A stretch of DNA of 64,000 nt, taken from NCBI GenBank assembly GCA_030446485.1, contig JAUJNF010000002.1, positions 248,001 through 312,000 on the forward strand. The letters run 5' to 3'. The notes beneath the pieces are model-generated. The model saw only the letters and a list, made by a program, of their open reading frames with translations. It did not search any database and was not told the DNA's origin. Numbering within the stretch: the first letter of the stretch is position 1; each line of letters starts with the position of its first letter. This document shows positions 25,125 through 34,779 of this stretch, in pieces. Origin of the DNA: Thermoleophilaceae bacterium. GTDB lineage: Bacteria > Actinomycetota > Thermoleophilia > Solirubrobacterales > Thermoleophilaceae. The position numbers were made by a program, and so were the translations under genes.

Positions 25125-26060
25125 ATGACCACCGCCGCAGCCGTCCCGCGCACGCACGGCGAGCTGGAGGGCGACGAGGCGCTCGAGACGCTCCGCCGGA
25201 CGGGCCGCCGCCGCCTGGTATTGGACTCGGTCGCCCGCTTCCGCGCCGCGGACGGCTTCAGCCACTCCCGGGCCCTCGGCTTCCAGATCACGCTGACGCT
25301 CCTCCCGGCGCTGATCGCGGTGGTGGGCCTGGCGGAGGCGCTAGGCCAGGAGACGTTTCGCCGCGTGGTGCAGGAGACCGTCACCGCGCTGGCCCCGGGG
25401 GCCGCCGGGGAGCTCCTCACCGAAGCACTGCGGCAGGGCACCACCAGCGCCGCCCAGGAGTCGGGCGAGACGGCCCTCGTCGCGGGATTCATCGCGGCGG
25501 TCACGGCCGGCACCGCCGCGATGGCCCAGGTCGAACGCGGAGCCAACCGCATCTACGGGGTCGAGCGCGACCGCCCCTTCGCCCGCAAGTACGCGACGGC
25601 CCTGCTGCTGGCCCTGTCGGCGGGCGTACTCGGACTGCTATCGCTGGTCCTGCTGGTGGGAGGGGCCGCCATCAGGGACGCGTTCGACCTCAGCGACCAG
25701 GTCGACCTCGCCTGGTCGATCGCGCGCTGGCCCGTCGGTCTGGTGTTCGTGGTCACCTCGGCGTCGCTGCTGTTCGAGTACTCACCCCGCCGCCGGCAGC
25801 CCGAGGCCTCGTGGCTTGCCTTCGGCGCCGCGGTCGCGGCGCTTCTGTGGCTCGTGTTCATGGCGCTGCTGGCCCTCTACATCGACGCCACCGATTCCTT
25901 CGGCGCCACCTACGGCCCGCTGGCCGGCACGATCGGCGTGCTCCTGTGGAGCTTCCTCACGTCGATCGCGCTGTTTCTCGGGCTGGCCTTCGCGGCCCAG
26001 CTCGAGGCGGTGAGGGCGGGGGTGCCGGTGCCGCGTACCGGGCGGGAGGAGAACGCCTGA
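25125..26060 (+). CDS. YihY/virulence factor BrkB family membrane protein
   Basis: 311 residues from ATG 25125; upstream in-frame codons are less likely starts. Six transmembrane helices with the family pattern (ALGFQITLTLLPALIAVVGL, FIAAVTAGTAAMAQVERGAN, RIYGVERDRPFARKYATALLL, ending in LLWSFLTSIALFLGLAFAAQ). The protein was once called RNase BN, which is not supported. Function in bacteria is not settled. Confidence 0.85.
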   Translation: MTTAAAVPRTHGELEGDEALETLRRTGRRRLVLDSVARFRAADGFSHSRALGFQITLTLLPALIAVVGLAEALGQETFRRVVQETVTALAPGAAGELLTEALRQGTTSAAQESGETALVAGFIAAVTAGTAAMAQVERGANRIYGVERDRPFARKYATALLLALSAGVLGLLSLVLLVGGAAIRDAFDLSDQVDLAWSIARWPVGLVFVVTSASLLFEYSPRRRQPEASWLAFGAAVAALLWLVFMALLALYIDATDSFGATYGPLAGTIGVLLWSFLTSIALFLGLAFAAQLEAVRAGVPVPRTGREENA

Positions 26061-26115
26061 GGAGGCGCGTCGGGGCGGCCTCACGCGGGCCGGTCGGCGC
26101 GGGCGGCCTGCGCGG

Positions 26116-27561
26116 TCACAGCACCGCCGCGCGCTCGACGAACCGCCGCCACGCGGCATGCTGCTCGAGCCGCCAGGCCTTGTCGCGGCGTGGCTCGATG
26201 CGCTCGCCCGGGGGTACGTGCTCCGCGATCGAGCGCGTCGATGGCCACAGCCCGGCGCCGACGACGGCCAGGGCGGCGGCCGCGGCGGCGGTGGCGTCGA
26301 CCTCGCCCCGTTCCACCGGCACCCCCGCGGCGTCCGCCTGAAGCTGCAGCAGCAGCGGGTCGCGCGTGAGCCCGCCGTCCACCCGCAGCGCCTCGGCCAG
26401 CGCGCGCTCGGCCGCCGCGGCCAGCACGTCGGCCACCCGCCATGCGATCGCCTCCAGCGCCGCTCGGGCCACGTGGCCCGGCCGCGTGGCACCGGTCATC
26501 CCGGCGAGCACGGCGCGCGCCGCCGGGCGCCACCAGGGGGCGCCCAGCCCCGCCAGCGCCGGCAGCACTCTCACCCCTCCGGCATCGGGGACACCCGCGG
26601 CGAGCGCCACCAGCGCGGGCGCATCGGGGGCGAGGCCGAGGTCCCGTGCCAGCCATTCGAGCAGCGTGCCGGCGCTGAACACGCCGCCGTCCAGCGCGTG
26701 CTCGGTGCGCCCGGCCACCCGCCAGGCCACCGTGGGCAGCAGCCCGCCCGGGTCGGCCGTGGGCGCGTCGTCTCCGGCATGCGCGAGCACGAACACCCCG
26801 GTGCCGTAGGTGGCCTTCACGCAGCCCGGCTCGACGCACCCGGACCCGGCCAGCGCCGCCTGCTGGTCCACCACGCGCGCGGTGAGCGGCACCTCCGCCC
26901 GCCAGCGCGGATGGCGGAGGGTGCCCAGGTGGCCCGCCGAGTCCCGTATGGGCGGAAGGCCGTCCGGCGGCACGCCTAAGCGCTCGCACAGCCACGGGTC
27001 CCATTCGGCCGCGCCGATGCGGCTGAGCTGGGTCCGGGAGGCCGTGGAGGGGTCGGTGGCGAAGATGCCGCCCAGGCGGTCGGTGAGGAAGGCGTCGACC
27101 GTGCCGAGCCGCACGCCGTCGGTGCCCGCGAGCGCGTGCTCGAGCAGCCAGGCGAGCTTGCCGGCGGAGAAGTAGGGATCGATCGGGAGCCCGCTGCGCT
27201 CGGTTACGGCGCGAGCGGTCTCGGGGTCGAGACGGTCGAGAACCTCCTGGGAGCGCTTGTCCTGCCACACGACGATCGGCGTGAGCGCCCGGCCGCTGTC
27301 GGCGTCCCACGCGAGCACCGACTCGCCCTGGTGGTCCAGCCCGCAGGTCACCACCTCGCCGTCGGTCCCCTCCAGCAGCGCCGCCACCGCGTCGACCACC
27401 GCCTCCAGCACCTCCTCGGCGTCCTGCTCGACCCAACCCGGCCGCGGGTGCGTGGTCGCCACCCGGCGCTCCTCGGCCAGCAGCGGCCGCAGCCGCAGGT
27501 CGTAGAGCACGGCCTTCACCGCGGTCGTGCCCTCGTCGATGCCGAGGAGAAGCTGGGTCAC
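26116..27561 (-). CDS. FGGY family carbohydrate kinase (glycerol-kinase-like)
   Basis: 481 residues from GTG 27561, overlapping the stop of the FAD oxidoreductase as GTGA. The ATP-phosphate motif LLLGIDEGTTAVKAVLYD opens the first lobe, the FGGY signature region of the second lobe is present (KATYGTGVFVLA, DGGVFSAGTLLEWL, VDGGLTRDPLLLQLQAD). Closest in feel to glycerol kinase, but the glycerol kinase-specific residues cannot be confirmed. With the FAD partner it could phosphorylate and oxidise glycerol or a related polyol. Confidence 0.85.
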   Translation of the reverse strand: MTQLLLGIDEGTTAVKAVLYDLRLRPLLAEERRVATTHPRPGWVEQDAEEVLEAVVDAVAALLEGTDGEVVTCGLDHQGESVLAWDADSGRALTPIVVWQDKRSQEVLDRLDPETARAVTERSGLPIDPYFSAGKLAWLLEHALAGTDGVRLGTVDAFLTDRLGGIFATDPSTASRTQLSRIGAAEWDPWLCERLGVPPDGLPPIRDSAGHLGTLRHPRWRAEVPLTARVVDQQAALAGSGCVEPGCVKATYGTGVFVLAHAGDDAPTADPGGLLPTVAWRVAGRTEHALDGGVFSAGTLLEWLARDLGLAPDAPALVALAAGVPDAGGVRVLPALAGLGAPWWRPAARAVLAGMTGATRPGHVARAALEAIAWRVADVLAAAAERALAEALRVDGGLTRDPLLLQLQADAAGVPVERGEVDATAAAAAALAVVGAGLWPSTRSIAEHVPPGERIEPRRDKAWRLEQHAAWRRFVERAAVL

Positions 27562-28628
27562 GGTGCCCGGTAGGTGGCAGTCCGACGCCACCACGGACCG
27601 CTCGGCGGCGGAGCGCCGCCGGCCACGAGCGGCACCGCCGCCGCGCCGGGCACGACCAGCTCGGCCACGTGCTCGGCGATCCCGAGCGACGCGCTCAGGC
27701 CCGTCGATCGGATCGCGGCCACGTTCACGAGCGCGGGAGCCGCGGCCGAGCGGCCGATCACGTAGTTGGCCCCGGACCGCCCGGCCGGCCGCAGCCCGGC
27801 GTACGAGCCGATCACGGCGGCATCGGCCAGCGGCGGGTGCATGGCGATCGCCTTCGGCAGCAGCTCCTCGCGGGCCTCCGCGCTCACGGACCAGTCGTGC
27901 TTGTCCTCGCCGTCGAGCGCGGTGGGGCCCACCACGGAGTGACCGTCGAGGGTCGGGAAGACGAGCACTCCCTTCGTCCTCCTGGTGGGCGCGGGCAGGA
28001 GGATGCGGTGCACCGGGGCGTCGAAGACGATGAACTCACCCTTGCGCGGGTAGATCGAGAACGACCGGTCCCCGAACAGGCCCGCCACCTTGTCGGCGTG
28101 CTGGCCGGCGCAGTTCACCACCACCTCGGCCCTCACGGCACGGCCCTGCTCGTCGCGCAGCGTCGGCCCGCCCTCCACCGCGGCCACGCGGAAGCCGGTC
28201 TCGACCTGCGCCCACGCGCGCTCGGCCGCGGCGGCCAGCGCGAGCGTGAAGGCCACCGGATCGGTGACCCACTCGCCCGGAACGATCAGTGTGCCGTCGG
28301 CCAGGACCTCGTGCTGCACGGCGTTGGCCGACGCCGTCTCGAGCACCTCGCGCGGGGCGCCGCGCATGGCGGCGCCGCAGCGCAGCACCGGCACGCCGAG
28401 GGCCTCCAGTACCGCCGGGCGCAGCTCGGCCGAGCGCAGGATCAGCTCGGTCTCGAGCTCGCCGGGCGTGGAGTCGAACCCCGTGTGGAGGATGCCGGAG
28501 TTCGTGCCGCTGGCGGCCAGAGCGAGCTCGGGCTCGGCCTCGAGCAGCACCGTGTCCACGCCGCGGCGGGCCAGCGCGAGGGCCACCGCGGCGCCGACCA
28601 CGCCGCCTCCCACCACCGCCGCCCTCAT
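27558..28628 (-). CDS. FAD-dependent oxidoreductase (DAO superfamily, GlpA/LhgO-like)
   Basis: 356 residues from ATG 28628. N-terminal FAD motif VVGGGVVGAAVALALARRGVDTVLLEAE, then GTNSGILHTGFDSTPG, which is typical of glycerol-3-phosphate dehydrogenase and L-2-hydroxyglutarate oxidase. The middle has YPRKGEFIVFD and the end GLRPAGRSGANYVIG. Coupled by overlap to the FGGY kinase, so kinase product may be its substrate (for example glycerol 3-phosphate). Divergent, across 59 nt, from the glutamine-synthetase-like gene, so a shared promoter region is likely. Confidence 0.82.
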   Translation of the reverse strand: MRAAVVGGGVVGAAVALALARRGVDTVLLEAEPELALAASGTNSGILHTGFDSTPGELETELILRSAELRPAVLEALGVPVLRCGAAMRGAPREVLETASANAVQHEVLADGTLIVPGEWVTDPVAFTLALAAAAERAWAQVETGFRVAAVEGGPTLRDEQGRAVRAEVVVNCAGQHADKVAGLFGDRSFSIYPRKGEFIVFDAPVHRILLPAPTRRTKGVLVFPTLDGHSVVGPTALDGEDKHDWSVSAEAREELLPKAIAMHPPLADAAVIGSYAGLRPAGRSGANYVIGRSAAAPALVNVAAIRSTGLSASLGIAEHVAELVVPGAAAVPLVAGGAPPPSGPWWRRTATYRAP

Positions 28629-28687
28629 GCCGCGTCACGCTAGTGGGTGGCGGGAGCGCGCCGCAACCCCGTAGGCTCGCCCACTCG

Positions 28688-30016
28688 ATGACCCTCGAAG
28701 AGCTTCGCGATCAGGTCGAAGGCGGTCACGTGGACACGGTCGTGCTCGCCCTGTGCGACATGCAGGGACGCCTGCAGGGCAAGCGGCTGCACGCCCGCCA
28801 CTTCCTCGACGAGGTGCTCGAGCACGGCGCCGAGGGCTGCAACTACCTCCTCGCTGTCGACGTGGACATGAACACCGTTGAGGGCTACGCGATGAGCTCG
28901 TGGGAGGGCGGCTACGGCGACTTCGTCCTGCGGCCCGACCTCTCCACCCTGCGGCCGATGCCCTGGCAGGAGGCAACGGTCTTCGTGCTCGCCGACGTCG
29001 CGTGGGGGGACGGCGCCGACGTGGTGGCCTCGCCGCGGCAGATCCTGCGCCGGCAGCTCGGTCGCCTCGCCGAGCGCGGTTGGCGCGCCTACGTGGGCAC
29101 CGAGCTCGAGTTCATCGTCTTCCGCGGCACCTATGAGGAGGCGTGGCACAGGGGCTACCGCGACCTCACCCCGGCGAACCTCTACAACGTCGACTACTCG
29201 ATCCTCGGCACCGCGCGGGTCGAGCCGCTGCTGCGCCGCATCCGCAACGCAATGGCCGCCGCCGGGCTCCAGGTGGAGGACGCCAAGGGCGAGTGCAACT
29301 TCGGCCAGCACGAGATCAACTTCCGCTACGGCGAGGCGCTGGCCGCCGCCGACGGACACGCCTTCTACAAGGAGGCCGCCAAGGAGATCGCGGCGCTAGA
29401 GGGGTTGGCGCTCACGTTCATGGCCAAGTACGACGAGCGCGAGGGCAACTCCTGTCACCTCCACTGCTCGTTGCGCACGGAAGACGGCATGCCGCTGTTC
29501 GCGGAGGAGCCGCGGCTGTTCGAGCACTTCGTGGCGGGGCAGCTCGCGTGCCTGCGCGAGCTCACGCTGCTACTGGCCCCCAACGTGAACTCGTACAAGC
29601 GCTACGCGGTCGGCTCGTTCGCCCCCACCGCGGTGGCATGGGGGCCCGACAACCGCACCTGCGCCATGCGGGTTGTCGGGCACGGGCAGTCGCTCCGCGT
29701 GGAGAACCGCGCCGGCGGGGCCGACCTCAACCCCTACCTCGCCATCGCCGGCATGATCGCCGCCGGCCTACACGGGATCGACAGCGAGCTCGAGCTCGAG
29801 CCGCCGTTCAGGGGCAACGCGTACAGCGCCGACAAGCCCCACGTCCCGCGCACGCTCGCCGAGGCCCGCGAGCTGTTCGCGGGCAGCGCGGTGGCGAGGG
29901 GTGCGTTCGGCGACGAGGTGGTGGCCCACTACCTCAACATGGCCGACGTGGAGCTGAATGCCTTCCACGCCACCGTCACCGACTGGGAGCGCTTCCGCGG
30001 CTTCGAGCGGTTGTAG
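28688..30016 (+). CDS. Glutamine synthetase-like gamma-glutamyl-amine ligase
   Basis: 442 residues from ATG. GS beta-grasp N-terminus, then the catalytic motifs: GTELEFIVF (metal Glu), GECNFGQHEINF, NSCHLHCSL (ATP/metal His) and RVENRAGGADLNPYLAIAG (Arg and adenylate loop). There is no adenylylation Tyr loop of GlnA. Size and neighbours (permease, aldehyde dehydrogenase, gamma-glutamyl hydrolase) suggest a PuuA-type enzyme that attaches glutamate to a polyamine or ethanolamine. The true amine is not deducible. Confidence 0.85.
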   Translation: MTLEELRDQVEGGHVDTVVLALCDMQGRLQGKRLHARHFLDEVLEHGAEGCNYLLAVDVDMNTVEGYAMSSWEGGYGDFVLRPDLSTLRPMPWQEATVFVLADVAWGDGADVVASPRQILRRQLGRLAERGWRAYVGTELEFIVFRGTYEEAWHRGYRDLTPANLYNVDYSILGTARVEPLLRRIRNAMAAAGLQVEDAKGECNFGQHEINFRYGEALAAADGHAFYKEAAKEIAALEGLALTFMAKYDEREGNSCHLHCSLRTEDGMPLFAEEPRLFEHFVAGQLACLRELTLLLAPNVNSYKRYAVGSFAPTAVAWGPDNRTCAMRVVGHGQSLRVENRAGGADLNPYLAIAGMIAAGLHGIDSELELEPPFRGNAYSADKPHVPRTLAEARELFAGSAVARGAFGDEVVAHYLNMADVELNAFHATVTDWERFRGFERL

Positions 30017-30026
30017 CCCGCCGCCA

Positions 30027-30054
30027 TTGACTTTCGGACGCCGGTCCGTAAGCT
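30027..30054 (+). promoter_or_regulatory. Promoter with operator-like palindrome upstream of the permease
   Basis: TTGACT (30027-30032) and TAAGCT (30049-30054) are spaced 16 nt. Between them lies CGGAC-GCCG-GTCCG (30035-30048), an inverted repeat that fills the spacer, as expected for a repressor that blocks RNA polymerase. The permease ATG follows 30 nt later. Confidence 0.5.
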
Positions 30055-30083
30055 CGCGCCCGACATCGACCGAGGGGGAACGG

Positions 30084-31684
30084 ATGGCCGTCTCAGTGGA
30101 CGAGCGTCCCGCGGTGAAGAGCGATGAGCAGCGTCTCGCCGAGCTCGGGTACAGGCAGGACCTGAAGCGCGGCTGGAGCGGCTTCTCCAACTTCGCGATC
30201 TCGTTCACGATCATCTCGGTCCTCGCCGGCTGCTTCACCACCTACGGCCAGGGCTGGAACAACGGCGGCCCGATCGCGATCTCGCTGGGCTGGCCGATCA
30301 TCTGCGGGCTCATCCTGTTCGTGGCCTTCTCGATGTCCGAGCTGGTGTCGGCCTACCCGACCGCCGGCGGCATCTACTGGTGGGCCTCGGAGCTCGGCGG
30401 CAAGACGTGGGGCTGGTTCACCGGCTGGTTCAACCTCGTCGGGCTCGTGGGCGTGGTGGCCTCCGTCGACTACGGCGCCGCCACCTTCCTCAACGCGCTC
30501 CTCGCCCTCTACTCGGTCGACCTCGGGATCATCAACTTCGCGGACGACCAGACGATCCTGCGCGACACGTTCTGGCTGTTTGCCGCGATCCTCACCCTGC
30601 ACGCGCTGATCAACATCTTCTCCTCCCCCTGGTTGCGCGCTTCAACGACATCTCGGTCGGCTGGCACGTGCTCGGCGTCGCGGTGATCATCGGGATCCTG
30701 GTGCTGGTGCCCACCACGCACCAGAGCGCGGACTTCGTGTTCACCGAGCGGATCAACAACTCCGGCTTCAGCGACGGCAGCATCGGCGGCGCGTTCTTCT
30801 GGCTCTACATCCTGCCGCTCGGCTTCCTGCTCACGATGTACACCCAGACCGGCTACGACGCGTCGGCGCACATCTCGGAGGAGACCCACGGCGCGTCGGA
30901 GGCCGCGGCCAAGGGCCTGTGGCGGTCGGTGTTCTGGGCGGCGGTGTTCGGCTGGCTCGTGCTGCTGGCCATCACCTTCGCGGTCCAGGATCCGGCGGCC
31001 GTGAGCGAGGAGGGCGGCACCGTGTTCGCGATCTTCGGCGGCGCGATGAGCACCGGCTGGCAGAAGACGATCATCCTCATCGCCACCGTCGGCCAGCTCT
31101 TCTGCGGCATGGCGGGGCTCACGAGCGCCTCGCGCATGTGCTACGCGTTCTCGCGCGACCGGGCGGTGCCCGGACACAGGATCTGGACGCGCCTCAACCA
31201 CCACCGCGTGCCCGCCTACTCGGTGCTGTTCATGGCCACCTGCTCGCTCCTGGTCACGCTTCCCGCGCTCGTGGGCGAGGAGGAGGGCCTGCCGTACGCC
31301 TTCTTCGCCGTGGTGTCGATCACCGTGATCGGGCTGTACATCGCCTACGTGATGCCGGTGTACCTGCGCTGGCGCAAGGGCGATAGCTGGCAGACCGGCC
31401 CGTGGTCGCTGGGGAAGAAGTACCGGTGGGTCAACCCGATCGCGATCGTCTGGGTGGCGATCTCGGTGATCATCTTCTCCCTGCCCTTCACGCCGGCGGC
31501 GGTGCCGGGCAACGACGAGTTCGACTGGAAGTCGTTCAACTACGCGCCGCTGACCGTGGCCGCGGTGCTCCTCGCCGTCGGCCTCTGGTGGCTGCTGAGC
31601 GCCCGCCACAAGTTCACGGGCCCGGTGCGCAACATCCAGTTCGACGAGGCGGCCGGCGTGATCGAAGAAAGGCCCGCGAAGTAG
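30084..31684 (+). CDS. APC-family amino acid/amine permease (one-base frameshift)
   Basis: About 533 residues if one C is added to the five-C run at 30625-30629. Before it the frame reads LHALINIFSSP, after it VARFNDISVGWHVLG in the next frame. Twelve transmembrane helices; the N-terminal GWSGFSNFAISFTIISVLAG and YPTAGGIYWWASELGG are typical of GABA/polyamine permeases of the APC superfamily. The rest of the gene shows no stops or decay, so the frameshift is probably a homopolymer error or very recent. It supplies substrate for the flanking catabolic enzymes. Confidence 0.8.
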
Positions 31685-31706
31685 TGCCGCCGCTCTTTCC
31701 GTCACC

Positions 31707-33074
31707 GTGACCGGCACGCTCGAGGTGCTCGAGCCCGCCACCGAGGCGGTGCTCGAGGAGGTGCCGCGCGCCGGCGTCGAGGAGACCGATGCCGCGGTTG
31801 CGCGCGCCAGGGCGGCTCTCCCGCCGTGGCGCGCCATGGCTCCGGCCGACCGCGCACGGCTGCTCCACCGCCTGGCCGACGCGCTCGAGTCAGAGCGGGA
31901 GCAGCTGGCGGTGCTCGAGGCGCGCAACGCGGGCAAGCCGATCGGCGACGCCCGGGGCGAGATGGGGATGGTGGTGGACACCTTCCGCTACTACGCCGGC
32001 GCTCCCGAGCGCCTGCTGGGCGACACGATCCCGGTGGCCGGCGGCGTGGCCATGACCTTCCGCGAGCCGCTCGGGGTGGTTGGGCTGATCGTGCCGTGGA
32101 ACTTCCCGCTAACCATCGCCGCCTGGAAGCTGGCACCGGCGCTGGCGGCCGGCAACACCGTGGTGCTCAAGCCGGCCGAGCTCACGCCGCTCACCGCGTT
32201 GCGCTTCGAGCAGATCGCGCTCGAGGCCGGCGTGCCGGAGGGCGTGGTGGGCGTGGTGGCCGGCCCGGGCCGCAGCTGCGGGCAGCGGCTCGTCGAGCAC
32301 CCCCACGTGGCCAAGGTCGCGTTCACGGGCTCGACCGAGGTGGGACGTGGGATCGCCGCGGGCGCGGCCAGCACGATCAAGCGGGTGACGCTCGAGCTCG
32401 GCGGCAAGTCGGCCAACGTGGTGTTCGCCGACGCCGACATCGAGCGCGCCGCGGCGGCGGCGCTGCCCGCGGCGTTCGGCAACGCCGGCCAGGACTGCTG
32501 CGCGCGCTCGCGGATCCTCGTGGAGCGCTCGGCCATGGAGGACTTCCTGGCCGCCCTCGAGCCGCACGTGAACGCGCTGCGCGTGGGCGATCCGCTCGAC
32601 GAGTCCACCGAGATGGGGCCGCTCATCTCCGCCGGGCAGCGCGAGTCGGTGGCGTCCTACCTCGAGGACGGCGCGCCGGTGGCCATGCGCGGGAGCGCGC
32701 CCGACGGCCCCGGGTACTGGTTCCCGCCGACCGTGCTCGCTCCGGTGGAGCGCGAGGCCCGGGCCGCCGCGGAGGAGATCTTCGGCCCGATCGCGTGCGT
32801 GATGCCCTTCGACGGGGAGGCCGACGCCGTGGCGCTCGCCAACGACACGATCTACGGCCTCTCGGGCTCGGTGTGGACGCGCGACGGCGCCCGCGCGCTG
32901 CGCGTGGCCCGAGCGATTGAGACCGGCGTGCTCTCGATCAACTCGAACACCTCGGTGCGCGTGGCCACGCCGTTCGGCGGCTTCAAGCAATCCGGCGTGG
33001 GCCGCGAGCTCGGCCCGCACGCGCTCGACCACTACTCCGAGCTCAAGTCCGTGTACTACGCGACGGACGAGTAG
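31707..33074 (+). CDS. NAD-dependent aldehyde dehydrogenase
   Basis: 455 residues from GTG. Rossmann part with PWNFPLTIAAWKLAPALAAG and FTGSTEVGRGI, the general-base Glu in TLELGGKS, and the catalytic Cys in FGNAGQDCCARS. C-terminal NSNTSVRVATPFGGFKQSG is typical of gamma-aminobutyraldehyde/betaine aldehyde-type enzymes. In this cluster it most likely oxidises the aldehyde from a (gamma-glutamyl-)amine, as PuuC does. 22 nt behind the permease. Confidence 0.88.
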   Translation: MTGTLEVLEPATEAVLEEVPRAGVEETDAAVARARAALPPWRAMAPADRARLLHRLADALESEREQLAVLEARNAGKPIGDARGEMGMVVDTFRYYAGAPERLLGDTIPVAGGVAMTFREPLGVVGLIVPWNFPLTIAAWKLAPALAAGNTVVLKPAELTPLTALRFEQIALEAGVPEGVVGVVAGPGRSCGQRLVEHPHVAKVAFTGSTEVGRGIAAGAASTIKRVTLELGGKSANVVFADADIERAAAAALPAAFGNAGQDCCARSRILVERSAMEDFLAALEPHVNALRVGDPLDESTEMGPLISAGQRESVASYLEDGAPVAMRGSAPDGPGYWFPPTVLAPVEREARAAAEEIFGPIACVMPFDGEADAVALANDTIYGLSGSVWTRDGARALRVARAIETGVLSINSNTSVRVATPFGGFKQSGVGRELGPHALDHYSELKSVYYATDE

Positions 33075-33080
33075 GCCGGC

Positions 33081-33827
33081 GTGGGCGACCGCCTCACCGG
33101 CAAGGTGTGCGTGATCACCGGTGCGGCCGGCGGCATCGGCGGCGAGAGCGCGCAGCTGTTCGCCGACGAGGGCGCCACCGTGGTGGGCGTCGATCTCGCG
33201 GAGGGCGCTCCGGGCGAGCTCTCGCTGCAGGCGGACGTGACCGACGAGGACGCCGTGATCGAGATGTACCGGCGCACGCGCGAGGCGTTCGGCCGCATCG
33301 ACGTGCTCTTCAACAACGCCGGCATCTCGCCGCCCGACGACGTATCGGTGCTCGACACCACGGTGGAGGCGTGGCAGCGCGTGCAGGACGTGAACTTACG
33401 CAGCGTCTTTCTCTGCTGCAAGCATGGCATTCCGCACCTGCTGGACGGCGGTGGAGGATCGGTGATCAACACGGCCTCGTTCGTGGCGGTGATGGGAGCG
33501 GCCACGTCGCAGATCTCCTACACCGCCTCGAAGGGCGGAGTACTGGCGCTCTCGCGCGAGCTCGGGGTTGAGTTCGGCCGCCGGGGCGTGCGCGTAAACG
33601 CGCTGTGTCCGGGCCCTGTGGACACGCCACTGCTCCAGAAGCTCTACGCGAGCGATCCCGAGCAGGCGCTGCGGCGCACCGTGCACCTGCCCATGGGGCG
33701 CTTCGCGCACGCGCGCGAGATCGCCAGCGGGGCGCTCTTCCTGGCGAGCGACGAGTCCTCCTACGTGACCGCGTGCACGTTCCTGGTCGACGGCGGGCTC
33801 TCGGGTGCCTATGTGACCCCGCAGTGA
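33081..33827 (+). CDS. Short-chain dehydrogenase/reductase
   Basis: 248 residues from GTG, 6 nt after the aldehyde dehydrogenase. Motif TGAAGGIGG for NAD(P), NNAGIS, active Ser region (VINTASFVAV), YTASK for Tyr/Lys, and NALCPGPVDTPLL. Probably a 3-hydroxyacid or amino-alcohol dehydrogenase of the cluster; its stop overlaps the start of the hydrolase gene (GTGA). Confidence 0.88.
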   Translation: MGDRLTGKVCVITGAAGGIGGESAQLFADEGATVVGVDLAEGAPGELSLQADVTDEDAVIEMYRRTREAFGRIDVLFNNAGISPPDDVSVLDTTVEAWQRVQDVNLRSVFLCCKHGIPHLLDGGGGSVINTASFVAVMGAATSQISYTASKGGVLALSRELGVEFGRRGVRVNALCPGPVDTPLLQKLYASDPEQALRRTVHLPMGRFAHAREIASGALFLASDESSYVTACTFLVDGGLSGAYVTPQ

Positions 33828-34542
33828 GCCGTCCCGCCATCGGCATCTGCGCCGCCCTCGAGCGCGCGCGCTTCGGTGCCTGGGACCAGGAGGCGACGCT
33901 GCTGCCGCGCGGCTACGCCGACGCGGTGCAGCACGCCGGCGGCCTGGCCCTCCTGGTGGCGCCGGACGACGCGTTCGCCGAGCGCCCGCACGAGCTGCTC
34001 GACCGGCTCGACGGGCTGCTGCTCGCGGGCGGCCGGGACATGGACCCGCTCACCTACGGCGCCCGCCCCGAGCCGGAGACGGCCGCCCCGCAGCCCGAGC
34101 GCGACCGCTTCGAGCTGGCGCTCGTGAGCGCCGCGCTCGAGCGCGACCTGCCGGCGCTCGGCGTGTGCCGTGGCATGCAGATGCTGAACGTGGCGTGCGG
34201 TGGCACCCTCGTGCAGCACCTGCCTCCCGAGCAGTGCGAGCGTCACCGCCATACGCCCGGCGTCTTCTCCGACCACGAGGTGGTGCTCGAGCCGGGGTCG
34301 CTGGCAGCACGGTCGGCCGGCACGGAGCGCACGTCGGTGCGCTCGCACCATCACCAGGGCGTGGGCGAGCTGGGGAAGGTCTGGTAGTGACCGGCCGCTC
34401 ACCGGAGGACGGCGTGGTCGAGGCGATCGAGCTACCGGACAGGCGGTTCGTGTTGGGGGTTCTCTGGCACCCGGAGGAACACGCGGGCGACGGGGTGATC
34501 GGGGCGCTCGTGGAGGCGGCCGGCGCCAGCCTGCTCAGGTAG
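33824..34542 (+). CDS. puuD: Gamma-glutamyl-gamma-aminobutyrate hydrolase, PuuD-like (one-base frameshift)
   Basis: About 239 residues if one G is added to the four-G run at 34372-34375. The first frame ends with HHHQGVGELGKVW and a stop; the next frame continues EGLVVTGRSPEDGVVEAIELP to LWHPEEHAGD. Class I glutamine amidotransferase fold: LLLAGGRDMDPLTYG, nucleophile Cys in LGVCRGMQMLNVA, and the His-Glu of LWHPEE. PuuD releases GABA from gamma-glutamyl-GABA and closes the putrescine path. Whether the shift is real or sequencing error is open. Confidence 0.8.
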
Positions 34543-34586
34543 CCGGAGAGCGACCGGTCAGCGTGCGCGTCCGTCGTTGGCGCGGG

Positions 34587-34727
34587 CGGTCAGCCCGTGA
34601 ACCGCGGCGCGCGCCGGTGGGCCCGGGGTCGGCCCGGGGCCCGGCGGGTCGGTCGGCGTGTCTGCGGGTCGCGCCGCCGGCGGCGGCGTAGCCCTCGATG
34701 CTCACGGTGCCGTCACGCAGCTTGAAC
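34587..34727. repeat. Duplicated copy of the GH31 3' end
   Basis: About 141 nt, near-identical (a few mismatches and a one-base indel) and in the same orientation as 38105-38246, which is the 3' end of the GH31 gene. It encodes FKLRDGTVSIEG on the minus strand, as the functional copy does, and is then cut off. Confidence 0.8.
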
Positions 34728-34779
34728 CGACGTGGTGTGGCAAGGGCCGAAGGGCGCGGCGCTGCTGCGTCGTGGTGGC

